Origin: JAAKFL01 sp964629645
Lineage (GTDB): Bacteria > Chlamydiota > Chlamydiia > Chlamydiales > SLFE01
Assembly (NCBI GenBank): GCA_964629645.1
Contig: CAZVSU010000117.1
Span: forward strand, 1-5,101
Direction of reading: 5' to 3'
Length of the DNA stretch: 5,101 bases
Part shown: piece by piece, positions 1-4,669 of the stretch
How positions within the stretch are numbered: the stretch's first letter is position 1
How the letters are laid out: each line of letters starts with the position of its first letter
The notes under the pieces: generated by a model
The model's database searches: none
What the model saw: only the letters and a program-made list of their open reading frames with translations
Told to the model about the DNA's origin: nothing
Made by a program: the position numbers and the translations under genes

Positions 1-1
1 A

Positions 2-1174
2 TTTGCCAATCAGTGGCGAAAAGAGGTCGGAGACATCACAGGTGTCGACACCATTAGCTTTAATGCGCAGATCGGCGTGGGAACAGGTGAAACGATCGAC
101 ATCCAACTCAGTCATCCGATCAGAACCGTTAACGAAGAAGCGGCAAGAGACCTTGCCGATAGTCTTGCCACCTATAGCGGCGTTTTTCAAATTGACAATG
201 GCGTGTCTTTAGGCAAGCCCCAAATTAACTTTACTCTGAAACCGGAAGCGAGGAGTCTGGGCATCACCGTCGATGACCTAGCCCGACAAGTGCGCTCTTC
301 GTTTTTCGGCGCCGAAGCCCTTAGGCTGCAAAGGGGGAGAAATGAAATCAAGGTGATGGTGCGGCTGCCGCTTGAAGAAAGACAAACCCCGTTTACAGTT
401 GAAGACTTGATCATCAGAACCAAGACGGGCGGTGAAATCCCCCTTTCCGAAGCCGCGAACATCACCCTTGGCAATGCCTACACGGTGATCGATCGAACCG
501 ATGGAAGGCGGATCATCTCTGTGACAGCCGATGTTGACGAACGCGTTTCAAATGCTAACGAAGTGATCGCCGATGTCACACAAAATGTTATGCCAAAGCT
601 TGTCGAAAAGTATCCGGGCCTGACCTATAAACTCGAAGGAGAGCAAAGAGAACAAGCAGAAACGTTAGAGGCCATTTGGGTCGGTTTTGCTGTTGCACTT
701 ATCGCTATCTACGTTCTTCTTGCCATCCCGTTTAAGAGCTACACGCAGCCTTTCATTGTGATGATCAGCATTCCTTTCGGTGTGATCGGCGCTATCATCG
801 GACACCTCCTTTTAGGGTATGAGATCAGCATCATCAGCATGTTCGGTATTATCGCGCTTTCGGGTGTCGTTGTGAATGACTCGCTCGTTTTGGTCGTCAC
901 AATCAATAAATGGCTGGTAGAAGAGGATATGCCGCTCAGAGATGTTGTGATTCATGCGGGAAAACTGAGGTTCCGCCCCATTATCCTCACATCACTGACA
1001 ACTTTTTTCGGCCTTGCTCCGATGATTTTTGAAACGTCTGTCCAAGCTCGCTTTTTGATCCCCATGGCGGTCTCGCTCGGCTTTGGCATTCTTTTTGCCA
1101 CGTTCATCATTTTGCTGTTGGTGCCGTGCCTCTATATGATCCTCAAAGATATGAATGTGAAAAAAAGTCATTGA
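2..1174 (+). CDS. RND-family (AcrB/HAE1-like) efflux permease, C-terminal part, 5' truncated by window edge
   Basis: This is the last 390 residues of an inner-membrane, proton-driven RND efflux pump; such proteins are normally about 1,020-1,050 residues long. The reading frame is open from base 2, so the gene starts outside the window and no start can be chosen. The first ~215 visible residues belong to the second large periplasmic (porter) loop, including RND-like stretches such as KPEARSLGITVDDLARQVR and the QRGRNEIKVMVR segment. Five membrane segments follow, as expected for TM8-TM12, at about 669-734, 745-820, 829-912, 985-1040 and 1051-1150. TM10 holds GVVVNDSLVLV and the TM10-TM11 link holds RFRPIILTSLTT, both typical of the family. 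From family knowledge, it should work as a trimer with a membrane-fusion protein and an outer-membrane channel; neither is visible, and the fusion protein is often encoded just upstream. The substrate cannot be read from this part. Two lipoprotein genes follow in the same direction after 46 bases. Confidence 0.95.
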   Translation, partial: FANQWRKEVGDITGVDTISFNAQIGVGTGETIDIQLSHPIRTVNEEAARDLADSLATYSGVFQIDNGVSLGKPQINFTLKPEARSLGITVDDLARQVRSSFFGAEALRLQRGRNEIKVMVRLPLEERQTPFTVEDLIIRTKTGGEIPLSEAANITLGNAYTVIDRTDGRRIISVTADVDERVSNANEVIADVTQNVMPKLVEKYPGLTYKLEGEQREQAETLEAIWVGFAVALIAIYVLLAIPFKSYTQPFIVMISIPFGVIGAIIGHLLLGYEISIISMFGIIALSGVVVNDSLVLVVTINKWLVEEDMPLRDVVIHAGKLRFRPIILTSLTTFFGLAPMIFETSVQARFLIPMAVSLGFGILFATFIILLLVPCLYMILKDMNVKKSH

Positions 1175-1210
1175 ATTTTTTGTGTAATCTCATAATAAAG
1201 GCAGGGTATT

Positions 1211-1216
1211 GGAGGT
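1211..1216 (+). promoter_or_regulatory. Ribosome binding site GGAGGT that fixes the first lipoprotein start
   Basis: GGAGGT lies 4 bases before the ATG at 1221. An in-frame TTG at 1209 would overlap this site, so the ATG at 1221 is the better start. Confidence 0.85.
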
Positions 1217-1220
1217 GACT

Positions 1221-1445
1221 ATGAAAAAACTTTTTTTGCTGATCCCCGCAATCGGCGCCTGCTTATCGGGTTGTGCCGTCCAGCAAACGATGAGAGCGCT
1301 CGAGTGCAATCGTCAAGCGGTTGAAATGAGCACGCAGTCTATCTGCGAAAACGTTCGCGCCATCGAAGAGGCGAACTTGAAAATCGAGGAAAACAGACGG
1401 CAGCTCGAAGCCATCAATGAAGCACTGCAAAATGTCGGTGGTTAA
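1221..1445 (+). CDS. Small coiled-coil lipoprotein (first of a tandem pair)
   Basis: This encodes 74 residues from the ATG at 1221, chosen because GGAGGT sits just before it. The N-terminus (MKK, then a hydrophobic stretch) ends in the lipobox LSGC, with Cys18 as the predicted lipidated residue. Ala19 at +2 would favour the outer membrane under the E. coli Lol rule. The mature part is 57 residues with eight uninterrupted heptads. The first core position is V20, L27, V34, I41, I48, I55, L62, L69. The second is T23, N30, S37, N44, A51, N58, I65, V72. This predicts a single long helix forming a parallel, probably trimeric, coiled coil. Size and design recall Braun lipoprotein (Lpp), but the C-terminus is Gly-Gly rather than Lys, so Lpp-style attachment to peptidoglycan is not expected. 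Cys29 and Cys42 are extra cysteines. The gene lies downstream of the RND permease and is tightly coupled to its paralogue. I recognise no named family. Confidence 0.88.
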   Translation: MKKLFLLIPAIGACLSGCAVQQTMRALECNRQAVEMSTQSICENVRAIEEANLKIEENRRQLEAINEALQNVGG

Positions 1446-1450
1446 GGAGG
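1444..1450 (+). promoter_or_regulatory. Consensus Shine-Dalgarno AAGGAGG overlapping the upstream stop codon
   Basis: AAGGAGG overlaps the TAA (1443-1445) of the first lipoprotein gene and lies 4 bases before the ATG at 1455. This arrangement points to coupled translation of the two genes. Confidence 0.85.
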
Positions 1451-1454
1451 ATCT

Positions 1455-1676
1455 ATGAAGTTTCGCATACTGATGCTACCTGCTCTTTTGATTCTCACAA
1501 CAAGCTGTGGAACGATAGAGAGGATGAATTGTCTCGTGAACCAAAGTACGCAGTCAATCCACTGCAACCGCATGGCAGTCGAGAGAAGCTCGGAGGTGAT
1601 TCGAGACAACGGACAGCTGATTGATCAGAGCAATGAAGTGCTCGAGCAAAATCGAAGAGCTCTTGAGAAGATGTAG
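1455..1676 (+). CDS. Small coiled-coil lipoprotein (second of a tandem pair)
   Basis: This encodes 73 residues, starting 9 bases after the previous stop codon. A signal peptide (MKFR, then a hydrophobic run) ends in LTTSC. Cys18 is the likely lipidated residue, although Thr at -3 makes the lipobox less typical than in its neighbour. The mature part is 56 residues of unbroken heptads. The first core position is I21, V28, I35, V42, I49, I56, L63, L70. The second is M24, S31, N38, S45, N52, S59, N66, M73, a strict Ser/Asn alternation through the middle. It shares STQSI, CNRxAVE and ENRR/QNRR-type segments with the first lipoprotein. The two can be matched in registers 14 residues apart, which suggests they grew from a two-heptad unit. 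Extra cysteines are Cys26 and Cys37. The two products may form homo- or hetero-oligomers in the outer membrane; this is inference. The closing residues EKM do not match the Lpp C-terminal Lys. Confidence 0.87.
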   Translation: MKFRILMLPALLILTTSCGTIERMNCLVNQSTQSIHCNRMAVERSSEVIRDNGQLIDQSNEVLEQNRRALEKM

Positions 1677-1683
1677 ACAACCA

Positions 1684-1705
1684 AAGCTCCACCGAAGTGG
1701 AGCTT
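1684..1705. terminator. Hairpin between convergent genes, probable bidirectional terminator
   Basis: A perfect 9-bp stem (AAGCTCCAC / GTGGAGCTT) with the 4-base loop CGAA lies in the 34 bases between two convergent stop codons. The bases after the stem are only mildly T-rich on either strand (ACCTTTTA on +, TTGGTTGT on -). It is therefore a plausible shared terminator but not an ideal rho-independent one. Confidence 0.65.
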
Positions 1706-1710
1706 ACCTT

Positions 1711-2280
1711 TTACATCTTTGAGACAAGCTCGTCCCTTGGAACAACGCTGTTTGGCCCAAACCACACCATCCATAGCGCTTTTGCAAAGCCCTCGTTTGT
1801 AATCTTTCCCATTGAACTTCCATTAATCAAGACCTCGACGGTTCCGCCCGGAATGTAGCGGAGGCTTATTTCATCCCCTCTGGACGCGTTGCCCTCGAAA
1901 AAGCGCAAAAACTGAGCCGTTTCTGCAGACGGCGCTCCCGCTTTTACCAATGATTCCTTAAATCCTTGCTGAACTCTTGCCGCGTCGACATTTCTGACCC
2001 ATATGATCCTTAATTCTTTGGCCAGCTTGGGAGACATTACTTTTTGGAATTTTTCCCCTTGAGCCTCCCCGGTTTCCAAATAGCTGGCGATGCTGTAAAC
2101 TTTGAACATAAACTTTTTACGTGTGGCCACGCCGGTTGCGTCTAATATGTAGTCTTTCCCATTGTCGCTGAATGTCACTTGGCTCGGAAATGATTGGCCT
2201 GTCTGCTTATCGACGATCTCCGAAAAGCCGGAAGCGGCAAAAAGACAAAGAAATAAAAAAAGTGATAAACCCCACTTCAT
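1711..2280 (-). CDS. Exported chalcone-isomerase-like protein
   Basis: This encodes 189 residues from the ATG at 2280-2278, preferred over an in-frame ATG 12 bases upstream because GGAGG (2290-2286) sits at the right distance before it and overlaps the earlier ATG. Residues 1 to about 20 form a signal peptide with a Leu/Phe-rich core, so the mature protein should be periplasmic. The rest matches the bacterial chalcone-isomerase-like fold family. Its marks are the G-V-A-TRKKFMFKVYSIASYL segment (residues 50-68), a VRNVDAARVQQGF region, GDEISLRYIPGGTVEVLING, and the closing FAKALWMVWFGP. Bacterial members are common and of unsettled role. True chalcone isomerases act in plant flavonoid synthesis and related plant proteins bind fatty acids, so lipid or small-ligand binding is possible but unproven here. 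The gene lies 66 bases downstream of a small - strand gene and faces the lipoprotein genes. Confidence 0.9.
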   Translation of the reverse strand: MKWGLSLFLFLCLFAASGFSEIVDKQTGQSFPSQVTFSDNGKDYILDATGVATRKKFMFKVYSIASYLETGEAQGEKFQKVMSPKLAKELRIIWVRNVDAARVQQGFKESLVKAGAPSAETAQFLRFFEGNASRGDEISLRYIPGGTVEVLINGSSMGKITNEGFAKALWMVWFGPNSVVPRDELVSKM

Positions 2281-2285
2281 GAAAA

Positions 2286-2290
2286 CCTCC
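2286..2290 (-). promoter_or_regulatory. Ribosome binding site GGAGG deciding the chalcone-isomerase-like start
   Basis: Read on the - strand, GGAGG precedes the ATG at 2280 by 5 bases. The alternative ATG (2292-2290) touches this site and has no good site of its own. Confidence 0.8.
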
Positions 2291-2330
2291 ATTATTGGTT
2301 TTCCTTAGGGTTTACCACAATGATCCATTC

Positions 2331-2348
2331 AAGAGAAGCAAGTCTCTT
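2331..2348. other. Small hairpin at the 3' end of the helical-hairpin gene
   Basis: A perfect 6-bp inverted repeat (AAGAGA / TCTCTT) with a 6-base loop overlaps the stop codon of the 82-residue gene. No T-tract follows on the - strand. It may be a processing or attenuation point inside the two-gene transcript, or it may be chance. Confidence 0.3.
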
Positions 2349-2595
2349 AACGTTTGGCCATCATAGCAAAGATTTCCTGAAGGCCTGCCTGCCCTCTTTC
2401 GCTTTGCTTGATCTTGTGTTCCGTCAAAGAGATCTCTTTTTTTATCGCCCGGATTTCCCCTTGCTTCTGGGTGTAGTCCATTTCGTAGAGAGAGGGACGA
2501 ATTCCTTTCAGTCTGTTTTTGAGCACCTTAAGCTCTTCACGATATTGATCGATAGGATTGGTGTTGTTTTGATTATTAATTCTGTTAATTGCCAT
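2347..2595 (-). CDS. Small Asn-rich helical-hairpin protein, function unknown
   Basis: This encodes 82 residues and I do not recognise a family. The ATG at 2595 has GAGGT (2605-2601) 5 bases upstream and a promoter candidate beyond it. That makes this the real gene rather than the overlapping + strand open frame (2320-2649), which has no such signals. The first ~14 residues are Asn-rich and probably disordered. Residues 15-33 form an amphipathic helix (L22, L25, L29, I32). Pro34 and the following turn break it. A second helix covers about 41-66 (I48, I51, I55, I62). The whole is charged, Lys/Glu-rich, and lacks a signal peptide or membrane segment, so it should be cytosolic or a secreted/partner-binding helical hairpin. 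It precedes the chalcone-isomerase-like gene on the same strand and is divergent from the MATE gene. No specific function can be assigned. Confidence 0.75.
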   Translation of the reverse strand: MAINRINNQNNTNPIDQYREELKVLKNRLKGIRPSLYEMDYTQKQGEIRAIKKEISLTEHKIKQSERGQAGLQEIFAMMAKR

Positions 2596-2631
2596 AAATT
2601 ACCTCGCTGTTTCCTCAATTCTAAATCTCAA

Positions 2632-2659
2632 ATATTAAGATGCCATTAAGATTTGTCAA
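2632..2659 (-). promoter_or_regulatory. Sigma70-type promoter for the - strand pair
   Basis: On the - strand, TTGACA (2659-2654) is a perfect -35. It is followed after 16 bases by TAATAT (2637-2632), which matches 4 of 6 -10 positions. Transcription would start near 2625, giving a leader of about 30 bases with GAGGT before the ATG at 2595. Confidence 0.65.
2634..2653. repeat. Direct repeat ATTAAGAT inside the divergent promoter region
   Basis: ATTAAGAT occurs at 2634-2641 and again at 2646-2653, 12 bases (about one helical turn) apart. It lies within the spacer and -10 of the - strand promoter. It could be a regulator half-site pair, but an AT-rich promoter can produce this by chance. Confidence 0.35.
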
Positions 2660-2751
2660 ATTTTTATTTAATTTTAGACTTGACAAGGATCAAGCGATCT
2701 TCAGAAAAGGGTTCCATTATATTCCAGCGGAACATACAACTAAAAGACAAG

Positions 2752-2780
2752 TTTACAACGGGGCAAATTTATGGTAGAAT
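2752..2780 (+). promoter_or_regulatory. Extended -10 sigma70-type promoter for the MATE gene
   Basis: TTTACA (2752-2757) is followed by a 17-base spacer and TAGAAT (2775-2780). TGG directly before the -10 gives an extended -10 element. Each hexamer matches 5 of 6 consensus positions. The start of transcription would be near 2787, leaving a leader of about 30 bases. Confidence 0.75.
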
Positions 2781-2818
2781 TTACCTAAACCGTTAATTTT
2801 TAATTGATAAAATAAAAT

Positions 2819-4219
2819 ATGCCTACTGATTTCGCGACACAGTCCAAATCTCTGACCAAATTCCCGCCCGCCAGCATCTCCGAGCTGCTCTGGATTTCAG
2901 TCCCGATCGTTTTGTCTTTAGTCTCAGGGGCAGTCATGACGATTGTCGACCGCTGGTTTTTGGCCCATTTTTCAACAGAGGCGCTCAATGGCGCCGTTGC
3001 CGCCAACATGCCGGTTTGGACGATCCAATATTTTGCAATCACTTTAGCCTCTATTGCCGCGGTATTTGTCGGACAATTCAACGGAGCAAGGCAATACAAG
3101 AAAGTGGGAGCCGCCGTTTGGCAAATGATTTGGTTCAGCCTCGCTTTGATCCCCCTATTCATTGTGTTAGGCCTTTTCACAGCCGGATTGATTTTTGGCG
3201 GAAGTCCCGAAACAGTGTATCAATCGACCCTTTACTATCAATGGATGATGACCTTTGGATTTGTCTCTCCCCTGATCGCAGCGGTCACCTCATTTTATGT
3301 CGGAAGAGGGAAAACAGGAATTGTCCTCTTTAGCTCGCTTTTGGGGAACCTCATCAATGTGGCGCTCAATACCGTGCTGATCTTTGGTGTTGACGGCTTA
3401 ATACATCCCATGGGAGTCGAAGGCGCTGCCATCGCCACCATCATCGGACAAGTGGTCCAATGCATTTTTCTCTTCGTCTGTTTCTGGCAAAAAGAAAATG
3501 TGGACGCATTCGGCACCATGGATTTTGAGATCGACTGGAATCTGCTTAAGAGCTCTGTCGTCGTGGGCCTCCCCGCCGCTTTGGACCGCTTCATTAACGT
3601 CATGGGATGGACAGTTTTTATCTTATTGATGCAGAGGCTGGGATCTGTGACCCTTTCCGTGATCACCATCACGCAGAGCATGATGCTCTTTTTCACCTTC
3701 GTGAATCAGGGCGTCGGCCGCGGCGTCTCGAGCATCGCCGCCAATTGCATCGGGTCAAAACAGTGGCATTCTCTTTGGAAATTAATTGTGTCTGCTTTGA
3801 CTTTGAACACCGTCCTTTTCGTCTGTTACGGCGTCTTCTTTATGGTCTATCCGGAATCGTTCATGGTGCTTTTCCTCCCCGACCATGTGGCGACTGCCTC
3901 CCGCGATGAGATTGTCCGCCTTGTGATGATGAGCTGCACGTGGCTTTGGCTGGCAGTTTTAGTCGATGCATTCCGCTGGGTCTTTATCGGTCTGCTGACG
4001 GCTGTTGGCGATACCCGATTTGTGATGTGGGTCGGCGCCATTTCAGTTTGGGTGTTCGCTATCTTCCCGACTTACTACTTTGTCGCCCACCTCGGCGTCC
4101 CCGTTAGTTATTCCTGGGCCTTTTCCGGAGGCTATTACTGCATTGTCCTTTGCATCTATGCTTGGCGCTTCACTCAAGAGAAATGGAAAGGCCGCCTCGT
4201 CTACGAAGAATCGGTATAA
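2819..4219 (+). CDS. MATE-family multidrug/toxin efflux transporter
   Basis: This encodes 466 residues, a usual length for a complete 12-helix MATE (NorM/DinF-type) inner-membrane exporter driven by a Na+ or H+ gradient. The two six-helix halves are visible. The first runs from about residue 23 to 222, with helices near 23-43, 58-85, 98-125, 138-160, 166-190 and 197-222. The second starts near residue 245 with ALDRFINVMGW and runs to about 455. Asp44 in VDRWFLAH of the first helix fits the acidic ion-coupling position of the family (Asp36 in Vibrio NorM); this is my alignment by eye. GQFNGARQYKKVG and GVGRGVSSIAANCIGSKQW are the paired post-helix segments seen in both halves. A stop codon (2813-2815) lies just upstream in frame, so the ATG at 2819 is the only good start. 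It has no visible Shine-Dalgarno site, only an AT-rich leader. The substrate cannot be told from sequence. It is transcribed alone, divergent from the 82-residue gene. Confidence 0.95.
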   Translation: MPTDFATQSKSLTKFPPASISELLWISVPIVLSLVSGAVMTIVDRWFLAHFSTEALNGAVAANMPVWTIQYFAITLASIAAVFVGQFNGARQYKKVGAAVWQMIWFSLALIPLFIVLGLFTAGLIFGGSPETVYQSTLYYQWMMTFGFVSPLIAAVTSFYVGRGKTGIVLFSSLLGNLINVALNTVLIFGVDGLIHPMGVEGAAIATIIGQVVQCIFLFVCFWQKENVDAFGTMDFEIDWNLLKSSVVVGLPAALDRFINVMGWTVFILLMQRLGSVTLSVITITQSMMLFFTFVNQGVGRGVSSIAANCIGSKQWHSLWKLIVSALTLNTVLFVCYGVFFMVYPESFMVLFLPDHVATASRDEIVRLVMMSCTWLWLAVLVDAFRWVFIGLLTAVGDTRFVMWVGAISVWVFAIFPTYYFVAHLGVPVSYSWAFSGGYYCIVLCIYAWRFTQEKWKGRLVYEESV

Positions 4220-4285
4220 TCAAAGCACCCCCTTCCCCCTCGTCCAATTTGACCAAGGGTCTCGACTCGTTTAATGTCCGATCTG

Positions 4286-4293
4286 TTTTTTTT
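4286..4293 (+). terminator. T8 tract after the MATE gene, weak terminator candidate
   Basis: Eight T residues lie 67 bases after the MATE stop codon. Only a very weak stem (GAC/GTC, with mismatches outside) can be drawn before them, so this would be a poor intrinsic terminator. It is listed because it is the only terminator-like signal downstream of the MATE gene. Confidence 0.25.
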
Positions 4294-4329
4294 ATCATAT
4301 ATTTGAAAAAACATCTTTTTATAAACGCA

Positions 4330-4358
4330 TTGACTCATAAATTAAGTTCATTTAAAAT
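4330..4358 (+). promoter_or_regulatory. Sigma70-type promoter candidate far upstream of the 114-residue gene
   Basis: TTGACT (4330-4335), an exact 17-base spacer and TAAAAT (4353-4358) give 5 of 6 matches in each hexamer. The predicted start is near 4365. The surroundings are AT-rich, which raises the chance of a false match, but the combination is good. I see no comparable match between here and the ATG at 4670. Confidence 0.55.
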
Positions 4359-4387
4359 TGTCCGAGATAATGAGTTGGTAATTATTC

Positions 4388-4408
4388 TTGCTGTTGCTAT
4401 TACAGCAA
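4388..4408. other. Seven-bp hairpin just after the promoter candidate
   Basis: TTGCTGT and ACAGCAA form a perfect 7-bp stem around a 7-base loop. It begins about 23 bases after the predicted transcription start and is not followed by a T-tract, so it is a leader structure or an operator dyad rather than a terminator. Confidence 0.4.
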
Positions 4409-4467
4409 AAGTAAAAAAGAAAGAAAACACTATTTTCGCTGATAAACGATAGTATTTATCACATAGG

Positions 4468-4479
4468 CAACAATTGTTG
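4468..4479. promoter_or_regulatory. Perfect 12-base palindrome CAACAATTGTTG, possible operator
   Basis: The sequence is its own reverse complement over all 12 bases. It has no spacer, so as RNA it cannot form a stable hairpin without losing its centre. That favours a DNA-binding dyad over an RNA structure. The binding protein is unknown. Confidence 0.4.
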
Positions 4480-4526
4480 GATTCAACGTAATCCTCGACA
4501 AGCGTTCAAACGATCCGTTGCGTGAC

Positions 4527-4643
4527 ATGACACCTGTTGTCCATTCGGAGCCAAAGATGTGGCGTTCATTATCAATCGGCGGCTTAAATAGTTGGGTCAT
4601 CGAACCCGCGACCTTAACAGGTAGGGACGATGAACATAATTAA
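4527..4643 (+). other. Doubtful 38-codon open frame in the leader region
   Basis: An ATG at 4527 opens a 38-residue frame that ends at a TAA 26 bases before the next gene. The frame is free of stops from 4467, so it could also be the remnant of a longer reading frame. The sequence (for example WRSLSIGGLNSWVIEPATL) has an ordinary protein-like composition but I recognise no family. No Shine-Dalgarno site precedes the ATG, and an open stretch of 58 codons is not rare by chance. It may be a leader peptide, a decayed gene fragment or nothing. Confidence 0.2.
4597..4633. promoter_or_regulatory. Long imperfect hairpin just upstream of the 114-residue gene
   Basis: Three nested stems pair in order: TCATCG (4597-4602) with CGATGA (4628-4633), CCC (4605-4607) with GGG (4624-4626), and ACCT (4611-4614) with AGGT (4619-4622), around the loop TAAC. 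That gives 13 pairs in 37 bases with small internal loops. No T-tract follows on either strand, so it is not a standard terminator. It sits 23 bases before the Shine-Dalgarno site, where it could influence translation or mRNA stability. Confidence 0.45.
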
Positions 4644-4669
4644 AAAAACTGATAAAAAGGAGATCAATT

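Larger units (their letters stand above)
4220..4669. other. AT-rich 450-base region without a recognised gene; candidate long leader or small RNA region
   Basis: No protein family is recognisable here. From left to right it holds a T8 tract (4286-4293), a promoter candidate (4330-4358), a 7-bp hairpin (4388-4408), a perfect 12-base palindrome (4468-4479), a 38-codon open frame (4527-4643), a long imperfect hairpin (4597-4633) and the ribosome binding site of the next gene (4657-4662). The part before about 4460 is much more AT-rich than the genes to the left; the part from 4480 to 4635 is not. If the promoter at 4330 is real, the gene at 4670 has a leader of about 305 bases. A separate small RNA is the other reading. 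Confidence 0.5.

Noticed and set aside
1171..1198. Promoter candidate between the RND gene and the lipoproteins (TTGAAT / TAATAA or CATAAT)
   Set aside because: Hexamers are poor or the spacing is wrong (14 bases for the better -10). Read-through from the RND gene is the simpler reading.
1209..1220. TTG start giving a four-residue longer first lipoprotein
   Set aside because: It overlaps the GGAGGT site that serves the ATG at 1221, and it would put MEVT before the typical MKK signal-peptide start.
2320..2649. A 109-codon + strand open frame overlapping the 82-residue gene
   Set aside because: It has no ribosome binding site and runs antisense through the - strand gene, which has a promoter, a ribosome binding site and a convincing helical sequence. 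It also continues into the - strand promoter.
2680..2685. Perfect TTGACA on the + strand as a second MATE promoter
   Set aside because: No -10-like sequence lies 15-19 bases downstream; the nearest TATATT is 32 bases away.
2819..4219. Several long open frames in other frames across the MATE gene
   Set aside because: They have no ribosome binding sites and no family resemblance. The MATE reading frame is clear over its whole length, so these are shadows.
4440..4460. GATAAA-N8-TTTATC inverted repeat
   Set aside because: Six AT-rich base pairs in an AT-rich stretch are expected by chance, and nothing else supports a role.
4591..4624. tRNA-like signal on the - strand (GCGGGTTCGATGACC resembles a T arm, with a CTGTTAA anticodon-loop-like stretch)
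   Set aside because: The T stem does not pair, C61 is not in place, the anticodon stem does not form, and no acceptor stem can be found. At most it is a remnant; the + strand hairpin explains the symmetry better.
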